64,000 nt of DNA from assembly GCA_964343605.1 (NCBI GenBank), contig CAYFKJ010000003.1, positions 496,001 through 560,000 of the forward strand. Direction: 5' to 3'. A program made the translations under genes and the position numbers. The stretch is from CAYFKJ01 sp964343605. Lineage in GTDB: Bacteria; Pseudomonadota; Alphaproteobacteria; UBA2966. Positions 44,791 through 53,532 of this stretch are shown here, one piece after another (position 1 is the first letter of the stretch; every line of letters begins with the position of its first letter). Under the pieces are notes generated by a model, which saw nothing but the letters and a program-made list of their open reading frames with translations, was not told where the DNA came from and searched no databases.

Positions 44791-45204
44791 ATGGCGGATC
44801 CGATTACCGGCGGGTGTCATTGCGGCGCGGTAAGATTCACGGTCAACACGGAACCTTTGTGGGGCGGACACTGTCAATGCACGAACTGCCAGAAGTTCAC
44901 CGGCACGGGACACGCCAGCAACCTGATCGTACCGAAGGACGCTTTCGAGGTGACCGGCGAATTGAACGCCTACGAATATGACGCCGACAGCGGCAACCAT
45001 ATGACGCGCTACGCTTGCCCCACGTGCAATACGCCGATCTACGGCGTCAGCAGCGGCAACCCGGCGGCCGTCGTTCTACGCGCCGGCAGCCTTGATGACA
45101 CCAGCCGGTTCAAACCCCTGGCCGTAATCTACACGGACAGTTCCGTTTCCTGGGATATCTCCGATCCCGACCTTCCCACGTTTCCGGGCATGCCTCAGCG
45201 CTGA
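44791..45204 (+). CDS. GFA family (CENP-V/GFA domain) protein
   Basis: 137 aa. Zinc-binding cysteines appear as GGCHCGAVRF, GHCQCTNCQKFTG and YACPTCNTPIYG, the CxC, CxxC and CxxC arrangement of the glutathione-dependent formaldehyde-activating fold. Most members have no proven glutathione activity. ATG 44791 follows GGGGAGGATGACGAA. A class III alcohol dehydrogenase lies about 8 kb away but not in the same operon. Confidence 0.92.
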   Translation: MADPITGGCHCGAVRFTVNTEPLWGGHCQCTNCQKFTGTGHASNLIVPKDAFEVTGELNAYEYDADSGNHMTRYACPTCNTPIYGVSSGNPAAVVLRAGSLDDTSRFKPLAVIYTDSSVSWDISDPDLPTFPGMPQR

Positions 45205-45242
45205 TCCGAAACCTTTGGCTCCAGTGGATTGGGTCGGATGGT

Positions 45243-46022
45243 TCAGTGAATCGTCCGGCCCGTATCCGCACTGGGGACCACGAGGCCGATCTGCTCGATT
45301 TGGCCGTCCAGGTCCGCTTTCCACATGTTCCTTAATTCCTCGTTCCCCCACTTGCGGATGCCGTATTTGAGGGCGAGATCGCTGAACTTGCTGTCTTTGG
45401 CGCCAAATGTATCGAGGGCGTGCGGGTACCACTTATCCACGGTCGCCTGGGCGTCCGCCGGCGTGGCGCCGCACATCTCCGCGTATTCCGCGTCCTGAAA
45501 GATATCCTTGATGCGCCGGGCGCCGAACGACGCGTGAAACCGTTCCTCATGGACCATTGATGTCATCTCGCGCGCCAGCGGAGCGTAGGAACAGTTCTCC
45601 ATGGCCAGCAGGTGGTACCAGGCGACGTGATCCAGCAGAAAGCAGAAGCCGCATAGATCAGTCCAGCTTTCGAAGGCTACGTTGAAGGCGTTGAGCGGGT
45701 GTTCGCCGAGTTTGAGTTCGAGCAGCCCTTCCGCCATTTTCTCGCCATCCGGCCCGAAGGAACGCAGCAAGCGGCTGTCGATAAAACCCTGATGCGCCTC
45801 ATCGGCGCAAATCTGGGCCTGAACGAAGCGGTCTTCGGGCGTCGGCCCCTGGTTGATCCAAGGCTGGTGCTGTTCGACGGAGGCGAATTCGGTCGAGGCC
45901 AGCGCATAGATGATCTTGAGCAGCGTTGTGCGGTATTCCTCCGGCATCTGCTCGACCGTTTCGATCTTATTCATGCCCTTCAGTTCGCCGTAGACGACAT
46001 GACGCGAAATGCCTGATGACAT
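45243..46022 (-). CDS. PaaA/PaaC-like ferritin-fold diiron protein (orphan)
   Basis: 259 aa. It resembles the phenylacetyl-CoA epoxidase subunit family: MPEEYRTTLLKIIYALASTEFASVEQHQPWI, ICADEAHQG and SMVHEERFHASFGARRI would supply carboxylate and His ligands of a diiron site. The first H-motif reads DEAH, not the DExxH of PaaA, so the metal geometry may differ. No PaaB-E or reductase genes are nearby. Strong GGGGGA ribosome site before ATG 46022. Oxygenase substrate unknown. Confidence 0.75.
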   Translation of the reverse strand: MSSGISRHVVYGELKGMNKIETVEQMPEEYRTTLLKIIYALASTEFASVEQHQPWINQGPTPEDRFVQAQICADEAHQGFIDSRLLRSFGPDGEKMAEGLLELKLGEHPLNAFNVAFESWTDLCGFCFLLDHVAWYHLLAMENCSYAPLAREMTSMVHEERFHASFGARRIKDIFQDAEYAEMCGATPADAQATVDKWYPHALDTFGAKDSKFSDLALKYGIRKWGNEELRNMWKADLDGQIEQIGLVVPSADTGRTIH

Positions 46023-46145
46023 AGCTTCCCCCTGAATTCAAACGCTGCAATAGCCTAATCCGTGGCCGTGCCGGCGTCCATCGAACCTTGCTCCCGCCCG
46101 GCAACCTCGTCAGGATAGGCCTCAAACCAGGAGGGGTCGTGAGCC

Positions 46146-46553
46146 ATGAGCAATTCTCCGCCATTTGAGAAAGTCGAGTTTGACGCCAACACGGTTGTTT
46201 TCATGGAAGGCGACGAAGGGGATGCCGCCTATCTCGTCACCAGCGGCGAAGTCGCCATGCGCAAGAAAACCATGAGCGAGGCGCCGCAGATCCTCGGCAC
46301 GATCAAGAAAGGCGACATTTTCGGTGAGTTGGCGCTGTTCGATGGCCGACCGCGCATCGCCAGCGCCGTCACGCAGGAAAAGACAAGCGCAATTCGAATT
46401 TCACGCAAGGAATTCCTCAGCCGGCTTGCGGACATGGACCCGGTCTTGCGGTCCGTCGTCCTGAAGATGGTCTTCCGCAATCGGACAATGGCCGAAGAAG
46501 TCATGTACAAGAAAGGCGAAGCCAACTGGACGAGCAACTTCGACCTCGGTTGA
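46146..46553 (+). CDS. Cyclic nucleotide-binding domain protein
   Basis: 135 aa, a single CAP_ED domain: VVFMEGDEGDAAYLVTSGEVAM, then the phosphate cassette GDIFGELALFDGRPRIASAV. The residues FGELA and RIAS match cNMP-binding pockets (Arg within RPRIAS). There is no DNA-binding domain, so it acts as a sensor partner rather than a transcription factor. The ATG is preceded by GGAGGGG ten bases upstream. Confidence 0.9.
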   Translation: MSNSPPFEKVEFDANTVVFMEGDEGDAAYLVTSGEVAMRKKTMSEAPQILGTIKKGDIFGELALFDGRPRIASAVTQEKTSAIRISRKEFLSRLADMDPVLRSVVLKMVFRNRTMAEEVMYKKGEANWTSNFDLG

Positions 46554-46648
46554 CCTGCAGACCGCCCCCCCGAGGTTCGTGAATGCCGAGCTCCTGAACA
46601 ATTATTCTTCTAGGCGACAGGTCGAATGTGCTTGATATCCGACCCATC

Positions 46649-46677
46649 CTGACAGCAATATGTCAGTAGATTGTCAG
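46649..46677 (+). promoter_or_regulatory. Operator: CTGACA-N6-TGTCAG with a third half-site
   Basis: Perfect six-base inverted repeat CTGACA-GCAATA-TGTCAG (46649-46666), with a further TGTCAG at 46672-46677, eleven bases after the previous one, i.e. one helical turn. The last half-site abuts the Shine-Dalgarno of the WYL regulator, which suggests autoregulation. Confidence 0.7.
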
Positions 46678-46688
46678 GAGATTAAATC

Positions 46689-47381
46689 GTGCGCCGGGCC
46701 GACCGTCTATTCCAGATCGTTCAGATATTTCGCCGCAACAGCGGGCCGGTAACGGCGAAAACGATCGCCGAGGAACTCGAAGTAACGGAGCGCACGATCT
46801 ACCGCGACATCGTAGCGCTGCAGGCGAACCGGGTACCGATTTCCGGCGAGGCGGGTGTCGGTTATGTCCTGCGTTCGGGCTTCGACCTGCCGCCGCTGAT
46901 GTTCAGCGAGGACGAATTGGAGGCGTTGCTGCTCGGCGCCCGGATCGTCGAAACCTGGGCCGATCCCGACCTCGCTATTGCGGCCAAGGATCTACTGGGT
47001 AAGATCGAGGCGGTCATTCCGGACGACTTGAAGCCCCTCATAACTTCACAGGCCTTGGCGGCGCCGAATAATCCGCGGCAAATTCCCATCGCCGTCGACA
47101 TGGCCGAGATCCGCCGGGCCATTCGCCAAAAACGCAAAGTGGAGATCGATTATAGGTCCGAAGACGGCGGCGAAACCTCCCGCGTCATCTGGCCGTTGTC
47201 GCTGACCTATTGGGGCCCGGTATGGGTGGTGGTGGGATGGTGCGAATTGCGCAACGATTTTCGGGCCTTCCGTCCCGACCGCATTCGGGCCTCGCGTCCC
47301 CTACAGGATCATTATCCCGACAAACGCGGCCGCCGATTGGCCGACTTCATCCGCATCGAAGAATCGCACGGCCGGGCTTAA
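46689..47381 (+). CDS. HTH/WYL-domain transcriptional regulator (YafY-like)
   Basis: 230 aa. An N-terminal HTH_11 winged helix (ADRLFQIVQIFRRNSGPVTAKTIAEELEVTERTIYRDIVALQ), a middle segment and a WYL ligand-binding domain (about 130-205: IRQKRKVEIDYRSEDGGETSRVIWPLSLTYWGPVWVVVGWCELR). GTG start at 46689 after AGGAG. An inverted repeat directly upstream is the likely operator. It converges on the second CoA-transferase gene. Confidence 0.92.
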   Translation: MRRADRLFQIVQIFRRNSGPVTAKTIAEELEVTERTIYRDIVALQANRVPISGEAGVGYVLRSGFDLPPLMFSEDELEALLLGARIVETWADPDLAIAAKDLLGKIEAVIPDDLKPLITSQALAAPNNPRQIPIAVDMAEIRRAIRQKRKVEIDYRSEDGGETSRVIWPLSLTYWGPVWVVVGWCELRNDFRAFRPDRIRASRPLQDHYPDKRGRRLADFIRIEESHGRA

Positions 47382-47396
47382 CGGTACTGTTTTGGC

Positions 47397-48593
47397 CTAC
47401 TCCTCGCTCGCGGTGCCGTAGGCGCTAACGGATTTCGAACTAACCAATTCGTCAATTTGCGACCGGGCGTAGCCCGCCTCGGAGAGGATTTCCCGGCTGT
47501 GCTCGCCGATGTGGGGCGCCCGCATGTCCAAGCTGTCCGGTTCCGGATCGGGTGTTCCCGGAATTTTCATTATGGGGATGTCGCCGACATCCCGAAGGCT
47601 TGTGTAGGCAATCGTATCCGTCGACTGAACATGGCCATCGTTGAGAAAGTCGTCGTAGTCCGCGATCGGCGCATTCATGATGCCTGCGGCCAGGAGCAAT
47701 GCCTGCCACTCGGCGGTCGATTTCTTGCGGAATTCACCGAATACGATCTCAAGCAGCTCGTCGGCATTCTTCAGGCGTTCCGCGCGTTCCGCGAACCGTG
47801 CATCTTCGATCAGGTCGGGCCGGCCTATGGTTTTGCAAATGGCGACGTAGTGCTCATGCTTGACGCCCGAGATGTTTATGAAACCGTCGGCCGTTGGCAT
47901 GGGGCCCAGGGGCACAAACAGGGCCGTCGGATCACCCGCCTCCAAATAGTGCTCGAGAATCTTGGCCGACTGGAAGGCGGCGGCCGACTGCATCAGATTG
48001 CAGTCTATGTAGGCCCCCCGGCCATGGCGAAATCGGGTCATCAACGCGGCGGAGATCGCCTGGAAGGCATAAAGCCCCGTCATCACGTCGACGGCGATCA
48101 TACCGATCCGCCGCGGTACCCCCCGGGTGTCCTTGTTCATTGTCATCATACCGGTAAAGGCCTGGATGATGCTGTCGCTTACCCGTCGGTCGCGGTTGGG
48201 CCCAACCTGTCCGTAGCCGGACACCGAACAGTAGACGACCTCGGGTCGGTGGATTTTCACATCCTCGTAGCCGAGACCGAATCCGTCCATGATGCCGGGG
48301 CGAAACGCCTCGACCACGATGTCGGCCTCGCGGGCGAGGTTTTGCGCCACGCCGCGCCCCGCTTCCGACTTGAGATCGAGCGCAATGCTGCGTTTGCCGC
48401 GATTGAAGGCGATGGCATGGGCACAAAGATCGTCATAGGTTTGACCGATATAGCGGCCCCAGTCCCCCTCCAGCGGCTCCACTTTGACGACCTCGGCGCC
48501 GTGCAGGGCGAGCAACATGGTCGCATGAGGGCCGGCAATACCCTGGGTTGCGTCAAAAACTCGAAGCCCCGCAAAAGGCCGCTCTTCAGTCAT
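47397..48593 (-). CDS. Class III CoA-transferase, second copy
   Basis: 398 aa CaiB/BaiF family member: FAGLRVFDATQGIAGPHATMLLALHGAEVVKVEPLEGDWGR, then FNRGKRSIALDLKSEAGR and DIVVEAFRPGIMDGFGLGYEDV. Distinct from the copy at 39882 and with no obvious pathway partner beside it. ATG 48593 has GAGGA six bases upstream. Substrate unpredictable. Confidence 0.9.
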   Translation of the reverse strand: MTEERPFAGLRVFDATQGIAGPHATMLLALHGAEVVKVEPLEGDWGRYIGQTYDDLCAHAIAFNRGKRSIALDLKSEAGRGVAQNLAREADIVVEAFRPGIMDGFGLGYEDVKIHRPEVVYCSVSGYGQVGPNRDRRVSDSIIQAFTGMMTMNKDTRGVPRRIGMIAVDVMTGLYAFQAISAALMTRFRHGRGAYIDCNLMQSAAAFQSAKILEHYLEAGDPTALFVPLGPMPTADGFINISGVKHEHYVAICKTIGRPDLIEDARFAERAERLKNADELLEIVFGEFRKKSTAEWQALLLAAGIMNAPIADYDDFLNDGHVQSTDTIAYTSLRDVGDIPIMKIPGTPDPEPDSLDMRAPHIGEHSREILSEAGYARSQIDELVSSKSVSAYGTASEE

Positions 48594-48660
48594 TTATGAG
48601 TCCTCACCTGCGCCCGCGACATACGCGGTGAAGTCTACCGTCAGATTTTCACCAGGCAAG

Positions 48661-48698
48661 GTCGGCCGAGAAGGCCGACGAAAGCAAGTACTCGTCGG
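48661..48698. terminator. Two overlapping hairpins after nuclease-like gene
   Basis: Two perfect seven-pair stems share bases: GTCGGCC-GAGAA-GGCCGAC (48661-48679) and CCGACGA-N10-TCGTCGG (48675-48698). They cannot both form at once. They lie just after the stop of the minus-strand nuclease-like gene. No strong T-run, so termination is a guess. Confidence 0.5.
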
Positions 48699-48702
48699 GA
48701 TT

Positions 48703-49230
48703 CTAATCGGCACCGGATATGTTCGGCGCCTTGGGATCCCACTCCCAGGGTTTGACGAACTCGCCATGCCACAGTCCGCGCCGCGCGGTTTTGGCAAATT
48801 TTTCCACGCGGACGTAGCGGTCCGAGATGCGTGTGTCGGCGATGGCCCAGCCCATGCGAACCATCTGGGCGCCGACATCGAGCCGATCGACGCGGCAGAT
48901 CGCGAACACGCCTTCAAGCTTCGCCACCTCCCTTACTTCGCACTGGATGGGTTTGTTGCGGGCCAGGTGGCGCATTGCCTTGAGGGCCATTTCACCGCAC
49001 TTCACCCTTTCCTTCGGCCAATCACAGGTCTGTTGCGGTTGCGGCGCGGCGATGCCGAAAATCCTCACGCGCACGTCGTCGACCTCGAGCACGTTGCCGT
49101 CGACCACTCGAGCCATGCCCTTGATCGTGCCTGTTTCCTCGTTCCCCGCCTGAGCCCCACCCATGATGAGAATGCCCAGGAAGATCAGGGCTAAAGTCTT
49201 AAAGATTCTCTCAATATTCAGGAACCGCAC
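48703..49230 (-). CDS. Exported SNase-fold protein, probably catalytically inactive
   Basis: 175 aa. Signal peptide (about 1-28), then the thermonuclease OB fold: MARVVDGNVLEVDDVRVRIFGI, a CDWPKERVKCGEMA segment typical of alphaproteobacterial members, and the C-terminal ARRGLWHGEFVKPWEWD. Active-site positions of staphylococcal nuclease are altered by my alignment: Asp21 to Asn46, Asp40 to Ala61, Glu43 to Gln64 and Arg87 to Val108, with only Arg35 (Arg56) kept. Probably a binding protein or pseudoenzyme. GTG start with AGG six bases upstream. Confidence 0.88.
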   Translation of the reverse strand: MRFLNIERIFKTLALIFLGILIMGGAQAGNEETGTIKGMARVVDGNVLEVDDVRVRIFGIAAPQPQQTCDWPKERVKCGEMALKAMRHLARNKPIQCEVREVAKLEGVFAICRVDRLDVGAQMVRMGWAIADTRISDRYVRVEKFAKTARRGLWHGEFVKPWEWDPKAPNISGAD

Positions 49231-49359
49231 AGCCTACCTCGCCGAATTTCAGCACTGCCTCGCCTCCAGCGTCTCCGTTGTCTCTCGTGCAGACTGGTCC
49301 ATACCAATCCCAAAGGCTAAAGTCGCCGGTAATTCCGTTCCTAGAATGGCATGAGTTGT

Positions 49360-50349
49360 ATGAACAAATTGACACTATTTCTCGCAGGGGCCATGTCGGC
49401 GACCAAAGTCGAGTTTCTCCAAAGCACACTGAAAACGGATTGGCATATCGAGAGTTGGCATCCGGACGGCGATCGGGCCAACTTCCTGAAATTGCTGCCG
49501 GAAGCGGATGCCGTCGTCGGGGGCAACATTCTCGGTGACTGGCCGGAGGTACCGCGCCTCAAGCTCTACCAGATCCCTTTTGCGGGCTACAACTGGATCG
49601 GACCCGACGATATTCCGACGGGCGTAACGTTCTGCAATACCTATGAGCACGAGATCCCCATAGCGGAATACGTCATGCTGTCGATGCTTGATTGGGAAAT
49701 CGGCTATGCCGAAGAAAGGAGACGCTTTCAGTCCATTGGTTGGAATAATATTGGCGCAGGCGAAGGGCCGATGCACGACGAGGTCTTCGGAAAAACCGTG
49801 GGCATCATCGGCTACGGCCACATCGGCCGTGAGATCGCGCGCCGGGCCGACGCATTCGGCATGCGGGTGATCGGCATCGCCCGGCGCGAACGCGAGACGC
49901 CGGCGCCCCTGGACTGGCTCGGTACCGCCGGGGATCTTGAACGCCTGCTGCGGGAAAGCGACTACGTCGTGGTTGCCTGTCCGCAAAACGACGACACCCT
50001 GGGATTGATCGACGCCACCATGTTCGGCCACATGAAACCGGACGGCGTTATCATCAATGTCGCGCGCGGCCCGATCATCGAGGAACAGGCGCTCTACGAC
50101 GCGCTATCCGAGAACCGGATAGGCGGCGCCATCATCGACGTCTGGTACGACTATCCGGAGCGCGGCAGCCCCGCGGAATGGCCGTCGAAGCTGCCGTTTC
50201 ACGAACTCGACAACATATGCATGACGCCCCACAGCAGCGGCTGGACCAATGCGCTGCAGGAACGGCGATGGCGTTTCGTCGCCGCCAACCTTGATCGCCT
50301 GGCGCAAGGCGAGCCCCTGCAAAACATCGTCTTCGAGGGAACCGGCTAG
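49360..50349 (+). CDS. D-isomer-specific 2-hydroxyacid dehydrogenase family
   Basis: 329 aa. The NAD-binding motif is VGIIGYGHIGREIARRADAFG, followed by VVACPQNDDTLGLID, the catalytic Arg in INVARGPIIEE and His in MTPHSSGWT. The family reduces 2-keto acids or oxidises phosphoglycerate-type substrates. The substrate domain is unusual in its opening FLAGAMSATKVEFLQ. An ATG nine bases upstream (49351) is an alternative start. Confidence 0.9.
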   Translation: MNKLTLFLAGAMSATKVEFLQSTLKTDWHIESWHPDGDRANFLKLLPEADAVVGGNILGDWPEVPRLKLYQIPFAGYNWIGPDDIPTGVTFCNTYEHEIPIAEYVMLSMLDWEIGYAEERRRFQSIGWNNIGAGEGPMHDEVFGKTVGIIGYGHIGREIARRADAFGMRVIGIARRERETPAPLDWLGTAGDLERLLRESDYVVVACPQNDDTLGLIDATMFGHMKPDGVIINVARGPIIEEQALYDALSENRIGGAIIDVWYDYPERGSPAEWPSKLPFHELDNICMTPHSSGWTNALQERRWRFVAANLDRLAQGEPLQNIVFEGTG

Positions 50350-50358
50350 TTCCGTATG

Positions 50359-50604
50359 CTATTCCGGCGGCAAAATCTCAACCGGACAGACCTCGTCCAC
50401 CAAGTGGTCGCGTTTCAAATCGGCGAGGTGGGCGCGCTTCTGATCATTGGTTAGATTTGCGCCGACGCCACGGGTCATGGCGAGAACAAAAGACTGATCA
50501 CTCAAATCAAGCCAGTACGCACGGCGGACGAGCTTGCCGTCCTCACCGCGCGCGAACGGGTTCCCCGGATCGGCGCCGAGGTCGGGACTATAATATCTAC
50601 TCAT
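50359..50604 (-). CDS. Small hypothetical protein (81 aa)
   Basis: Charged, soluble small protein with no recognised family: LVRRAYWLDLSDQSFVLAMTRGVGANL then LADLKRDHLVDEVCPVEILPPE. It lies on the same strand 15 bases after the hybrid kinase, ending near the convergent dehydrogenase. Weak ribosome site. Translation is plausible but unproven. Confidence 0.5.
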   Translation of the reverse strand: MSRYYSPDLGADPGNPFARGEDGKLVRRAYWLDLSDQSFVLAMTRGVGANLTNDQKRAHLADLKRDHLVDEVCPVEILPPE

Positions 50605-50618
50605 GCCGCATCATGTAC

Positions 50619-53417
50619 TTATTCGCTACTCAGAGCATCCCTGATTTTGGTCGCCAGATCGGTTTTGCGGAACGGCTTTTGCAATAGGACGGCGTCCTCG
50701 TCCAAATGCCCCTGGTACAGCACCGCGTTGTCGGTGTAACCGGACATGTAGAGAACCTTAATTTCCGGCTTCAGCTTCAGTATTCGTTCGGCGACTTCGG
50801 GGCCGGACATGCCGCCGGGAAGCACGACATCCGTCAGAAGGAGATCGACCTCGGTGCCTTTCTCAATCAGCTGCAATGCGGTCTGGCCATCCTCAGCTTC
50901 CAGCGTCCTGTAGCCGAGTGAATTCAGGAGCGCGATGACAAGCGTGCGCACATCGGCGCTGTCTTCGACAACCAAAATGGAGCCGTCAGCAGCGGTCTCG
51001 GCATCGTCTTCTTCCTCTTCCGCAATTTTTCCACTCTCCGTCGATCTGGGTAGGTAGAGCATGACGGCGGTTCCCTCCCCCACTTCACTGTCAATCGCGA
51101 CCTGTCCTTTCGATTGTTTGGCGAACCCAAAAACCATGCTCAATCCGAGACCGGTCCCCTTGCCCACTTCCTTGGTACTGAAGAAAGGCTCGAACACCCG
51201 CTCGACCACGTTCTTCGGCATGCCGACGCCTGTGTCGGTTACCGCCAACATGACGTACTCTCCCGGTTCCAGATCGAGTTTCACGGCGACTTCCCCGTCC
51301 TCGAGATTGACGTTCGCCGTTTCGATCTTCAGCTTGCCCCCTGAGGGCATGGCGTCCCGGGAGTTGAGCGCCAAGTTGAGCAACGCGTTTTCGACTTGCC
51401 CGGGGTCAGCGTATGCGTTCCATAATTCCTTTGCCTCAATGGTTTCGATTTCGATCGTCTCACCCAGCGTGCGTTTGAGAATATTGATCATCTCTTCCAC
51501 CTGGTTGCCCAGGTGGATGCTTTCCGGTTCGAGCTTCTGATTGCGGGAGAAGGCCAGCAGGCGATGGGTCAGTTCCGAACCCCGCAGCGCCGAGCGGGTG
51601 ATGCCTTCAACGGCGGCACGCAAATGTCCTGCATCGTCGCCCAAATCGTCGGACAACATCTCGGCATTGCCGAGAATGACGGCAAGTAGATTGTTGAAGT
51701 CGTGGGCAATACCGCCCGTAAGCTGACCGATCGCTTCCATCTTCTGCGATTGCCGGAGATGTTCTTCGACGTTCTTGCGCTCGGTAATGTCGACCAAGAT
51801 GCCTTGCCGCGCAGGTTTACCGCCCCAAACCACGTTCTTCAACATGACTTCGATGACGACGGGTCGCCCATCACCGCGCACCGCATTTATCTCGATCAAC
51901 CCCTCTTCGTTTTTCGTCCTGAACGAATCGACCGCCGCCATATCAGCGGGCTGGACCAAGTTCATGATGTCGGTGCCGAGAAGACTGTCTTGGGGATACT
52001 GGAGAATTTCGTAGGTGGCCTTGTTTGCAAACGCGACTTTGCCGTCTACATGAACGACGATGCCTTGGAGGGAGCCATCCACCAGATTGCGATATTTCTC
52101 CTCGCTTTCGGCCAAAGCCTTTTCGGAATTCTTGCGTTCGGTAATGTCGATGAGAATGTATTGGATCGCCGGTTCGTCGTTCCAGCGAAGCCCCCGGGTC
52201 AGAGCTTCGATGTCAAATGTCGATCCGTCGGCTCGAACCGCGGTAAATTCGATGGTGTCGTCGAACTGTTTGTCCTTCTCAAAAATTTCGTTCCTCCGCG
52301 CCATGATCAGTTTGAGATCGTCGGGCGAAGTGCGGTCGAACGACAAACCGCTTTGGGTGAGTTCCTCGAAGCTGGAAAATCCGAACATACGCAAATAGGC
52401 GTCGTTGCAGAACAGGATCTTGCCGGCCTTATTGATAATGACGACACCTTGGATGGAGCCCTCAATCAGCTCCCTGAACTGGGCTTCGGTCTGTTGCTTG
52501 GCCGATTCCGCGCGAACCACTTCGGTGATATCGGTAACCGAACCCCGGTATCCGAGGAAAGTCCCGTCCGCCTCAAAAAATGGCCGTCCGCTGACGGAAA
52601 TACTCTTCGTTCCCAGCGCGGGAGTTTCGATGTCGTAGGTAAAATTGCTGAAGGGGAAATGATTGTTCAAGGTCGCGATGTGGGCGCGCCATTTTTCCGG
52701 CTCTTTGGTCGTATCCGCCAACTCCCATCTGGTCGCGCCAAATACCTTTTCCGGATCAAACCCCCACTCCTCGAACATGCGTTCCGACAGCCCGGTGAAG
52801 CGGAATTCGGCATCCATCTCCCAGAACCAATCGGTGGCGGCAGCCCTGAAATCCAGAAATTTGCTCTCTGCCTGAAGCCGCCGTGATTTTTCCAACGTCA
52901 GGGCGGCGAACTCCGCCAGAATGCCCATGACGGTTTGTTCCTCCGCCGTCCATCGGCGAGTTCCGTCATACATCAAGGCAACAATCGAGCCGCCGAATAC
53001 GCCGTTGGTCCATATGGCGGCGTCAATCAGTGCCGTAATGCCGCGCGGTTCAATAATCGATTCACGAATATCGTCGATACGGGGGTCCGTAGCCGTATCG
53101 TCAATGGCCAGGACGTACTGCCGGCTGAGGGAATTCAAATACCCCGCACGTGGGGTCAGGTCCACGACCTCCCCCTTGTCGTGTTCGCCGGTCTTGGAAT
53201 TGAAGCCGTCCGCGCACCGGACCTTGTTGGTCCCCTCTATGCCCAGCCAGATGCTGATACGGTCAACCTGCAGATATTTTGCCGCCGTCTCGGAAATTTC
53301 CGCGAAAGCGGCATCAATGCCGTTCTCCTCAAGCTTGGTGCTCGAGGCGAGTTGGCCAACCAGGTCGATTTGTCGGCGAACCTGCTCTTCCTGCTGATCT
53401 AATGGCGCGTCGTTCAT
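50619..53417 (-). CDS. Soluble hybrid histidine kinase (GAF-3xPAS-HisKA-HATPase-REC)
   Basis: 932 aa without membrane segments. A GAF domain (about 10-175), three PAS domains (about 180-300, 310-430, 435-550), HisKA with His572 in GGIAHDFNNLLAVILGNAEML, HATPase with NLALNSRDAM, DTGVGM and GTGLGLSM boxes, an acidic linker, and a C-terminal receiver with Asp863 in LLLTDVVLPGG and Lys in LLQKPFR. Such HDFNN kinases often signal through a separate response regulator after the REC. The start at 53417 has GAGGG five bases upstream. It is 116 bases downstream of the class III alcohol dehydrogenase. Confidence 0.93.
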   Translation of the reverse strand: MNDAPLDQQEEQVRRQIDLVGQLASSTKLEENGIDAAFAEISETAAKYLQVDRISIWLGIEGTNKVRCADGFNSKTGEHDKGEVVDLTPRAGYLNSLSRQYVLAIDDTATDPRIDDIRESIIEPRGITALIDAAIWTNGVFGGSIVALMYDGTRRWTAEEQTVMGILAEFAALTLEKSRRLQAESKFLDFRAAATDWFWEMDAEFRFTGLSERMFEEWGFDPEKVFGATRWELADTTKEPEKWRAHIATLNNHFPFSNFTYDIETPALGTKSISVSGRPFFEADGTFLGYRGSVTDITEVVRAESAKQQTEAQFRELIEGSIQGVVIINKAGKILFCNDAYLRMFGFSSFEELTQSGLSFDRTSPDDLKLIMARRNEIFEKDKQFDDTIEFTAVRADGSTFDIEALTRGLRWNDEPAIQYILIDITERKNSEKALAESEEKYRNLVDGSLQGIVVHVDGKVAFANKATYEILQYPQDSLLGTDIMNLVQPADMAAVDSFRTKNEEGLIEINAVRGDGRPVVIEVMLKNVVWGGKPARQGILVDITERKNVEEHLRQSQKMEAIGQLTGGIAHDFNNLLAVILGNAEMLSDDLGDDAGHLRAAVEGITRSALRGSELTHRLLAFSRNQKLEPESIHLGNQVEEMINILKRTLGETIEIETIEAKELWNAYADPGQVENALLNLALNSRDAMPSGGKLKIETANVNLEDGEVAVKLDLEPGEYVMLAVTDTGVGMPKNVVERVFEPFFSTKEVGKGTGLGLSMVFGFAKQSKGQVAIDSEVGEGTAVMLYLPRSTESGKIAEEEEDDAETAADGSILVVEDSADVRTLVIALLNSLGYRTLEAEDGQTALQLIEKGTEVDLLLTDVVLPGGMSGPEVAERILKLKPEIKVLYMSGYTDNAVLYQGHLDEDAVLLQKPFRKTDLATKIRDALSSE

Positions 53418-53478
53418 GAACACCCTCGCCGCAAGTTGAGCAACGGCCTACCGCTTCTGCATCAGACTGCCCTCCGGA

Positions 53479-53502
53479 AAGAGCCCCATCTAACATGGGG
53501 CG
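53479..53502 (-). terminator. Terminator between adh and hybrid kinase
   Basis: Seven-pair stem GCCCCAT/ATGGGGC with five-base loop, followed on the minus strand by TCTTT. It lies 31 bases after the alcohol dehydrogenase stop. Confidence 0.7.
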
Positions 53503-53532
53503 CTCACCGTGATTGTCGATATTCAGAGAACT

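Noticed and set aside
47457..48599. 380-codon open frame opposite the second CoA-transferase
   Set aside because: Shadow frame without a domain.
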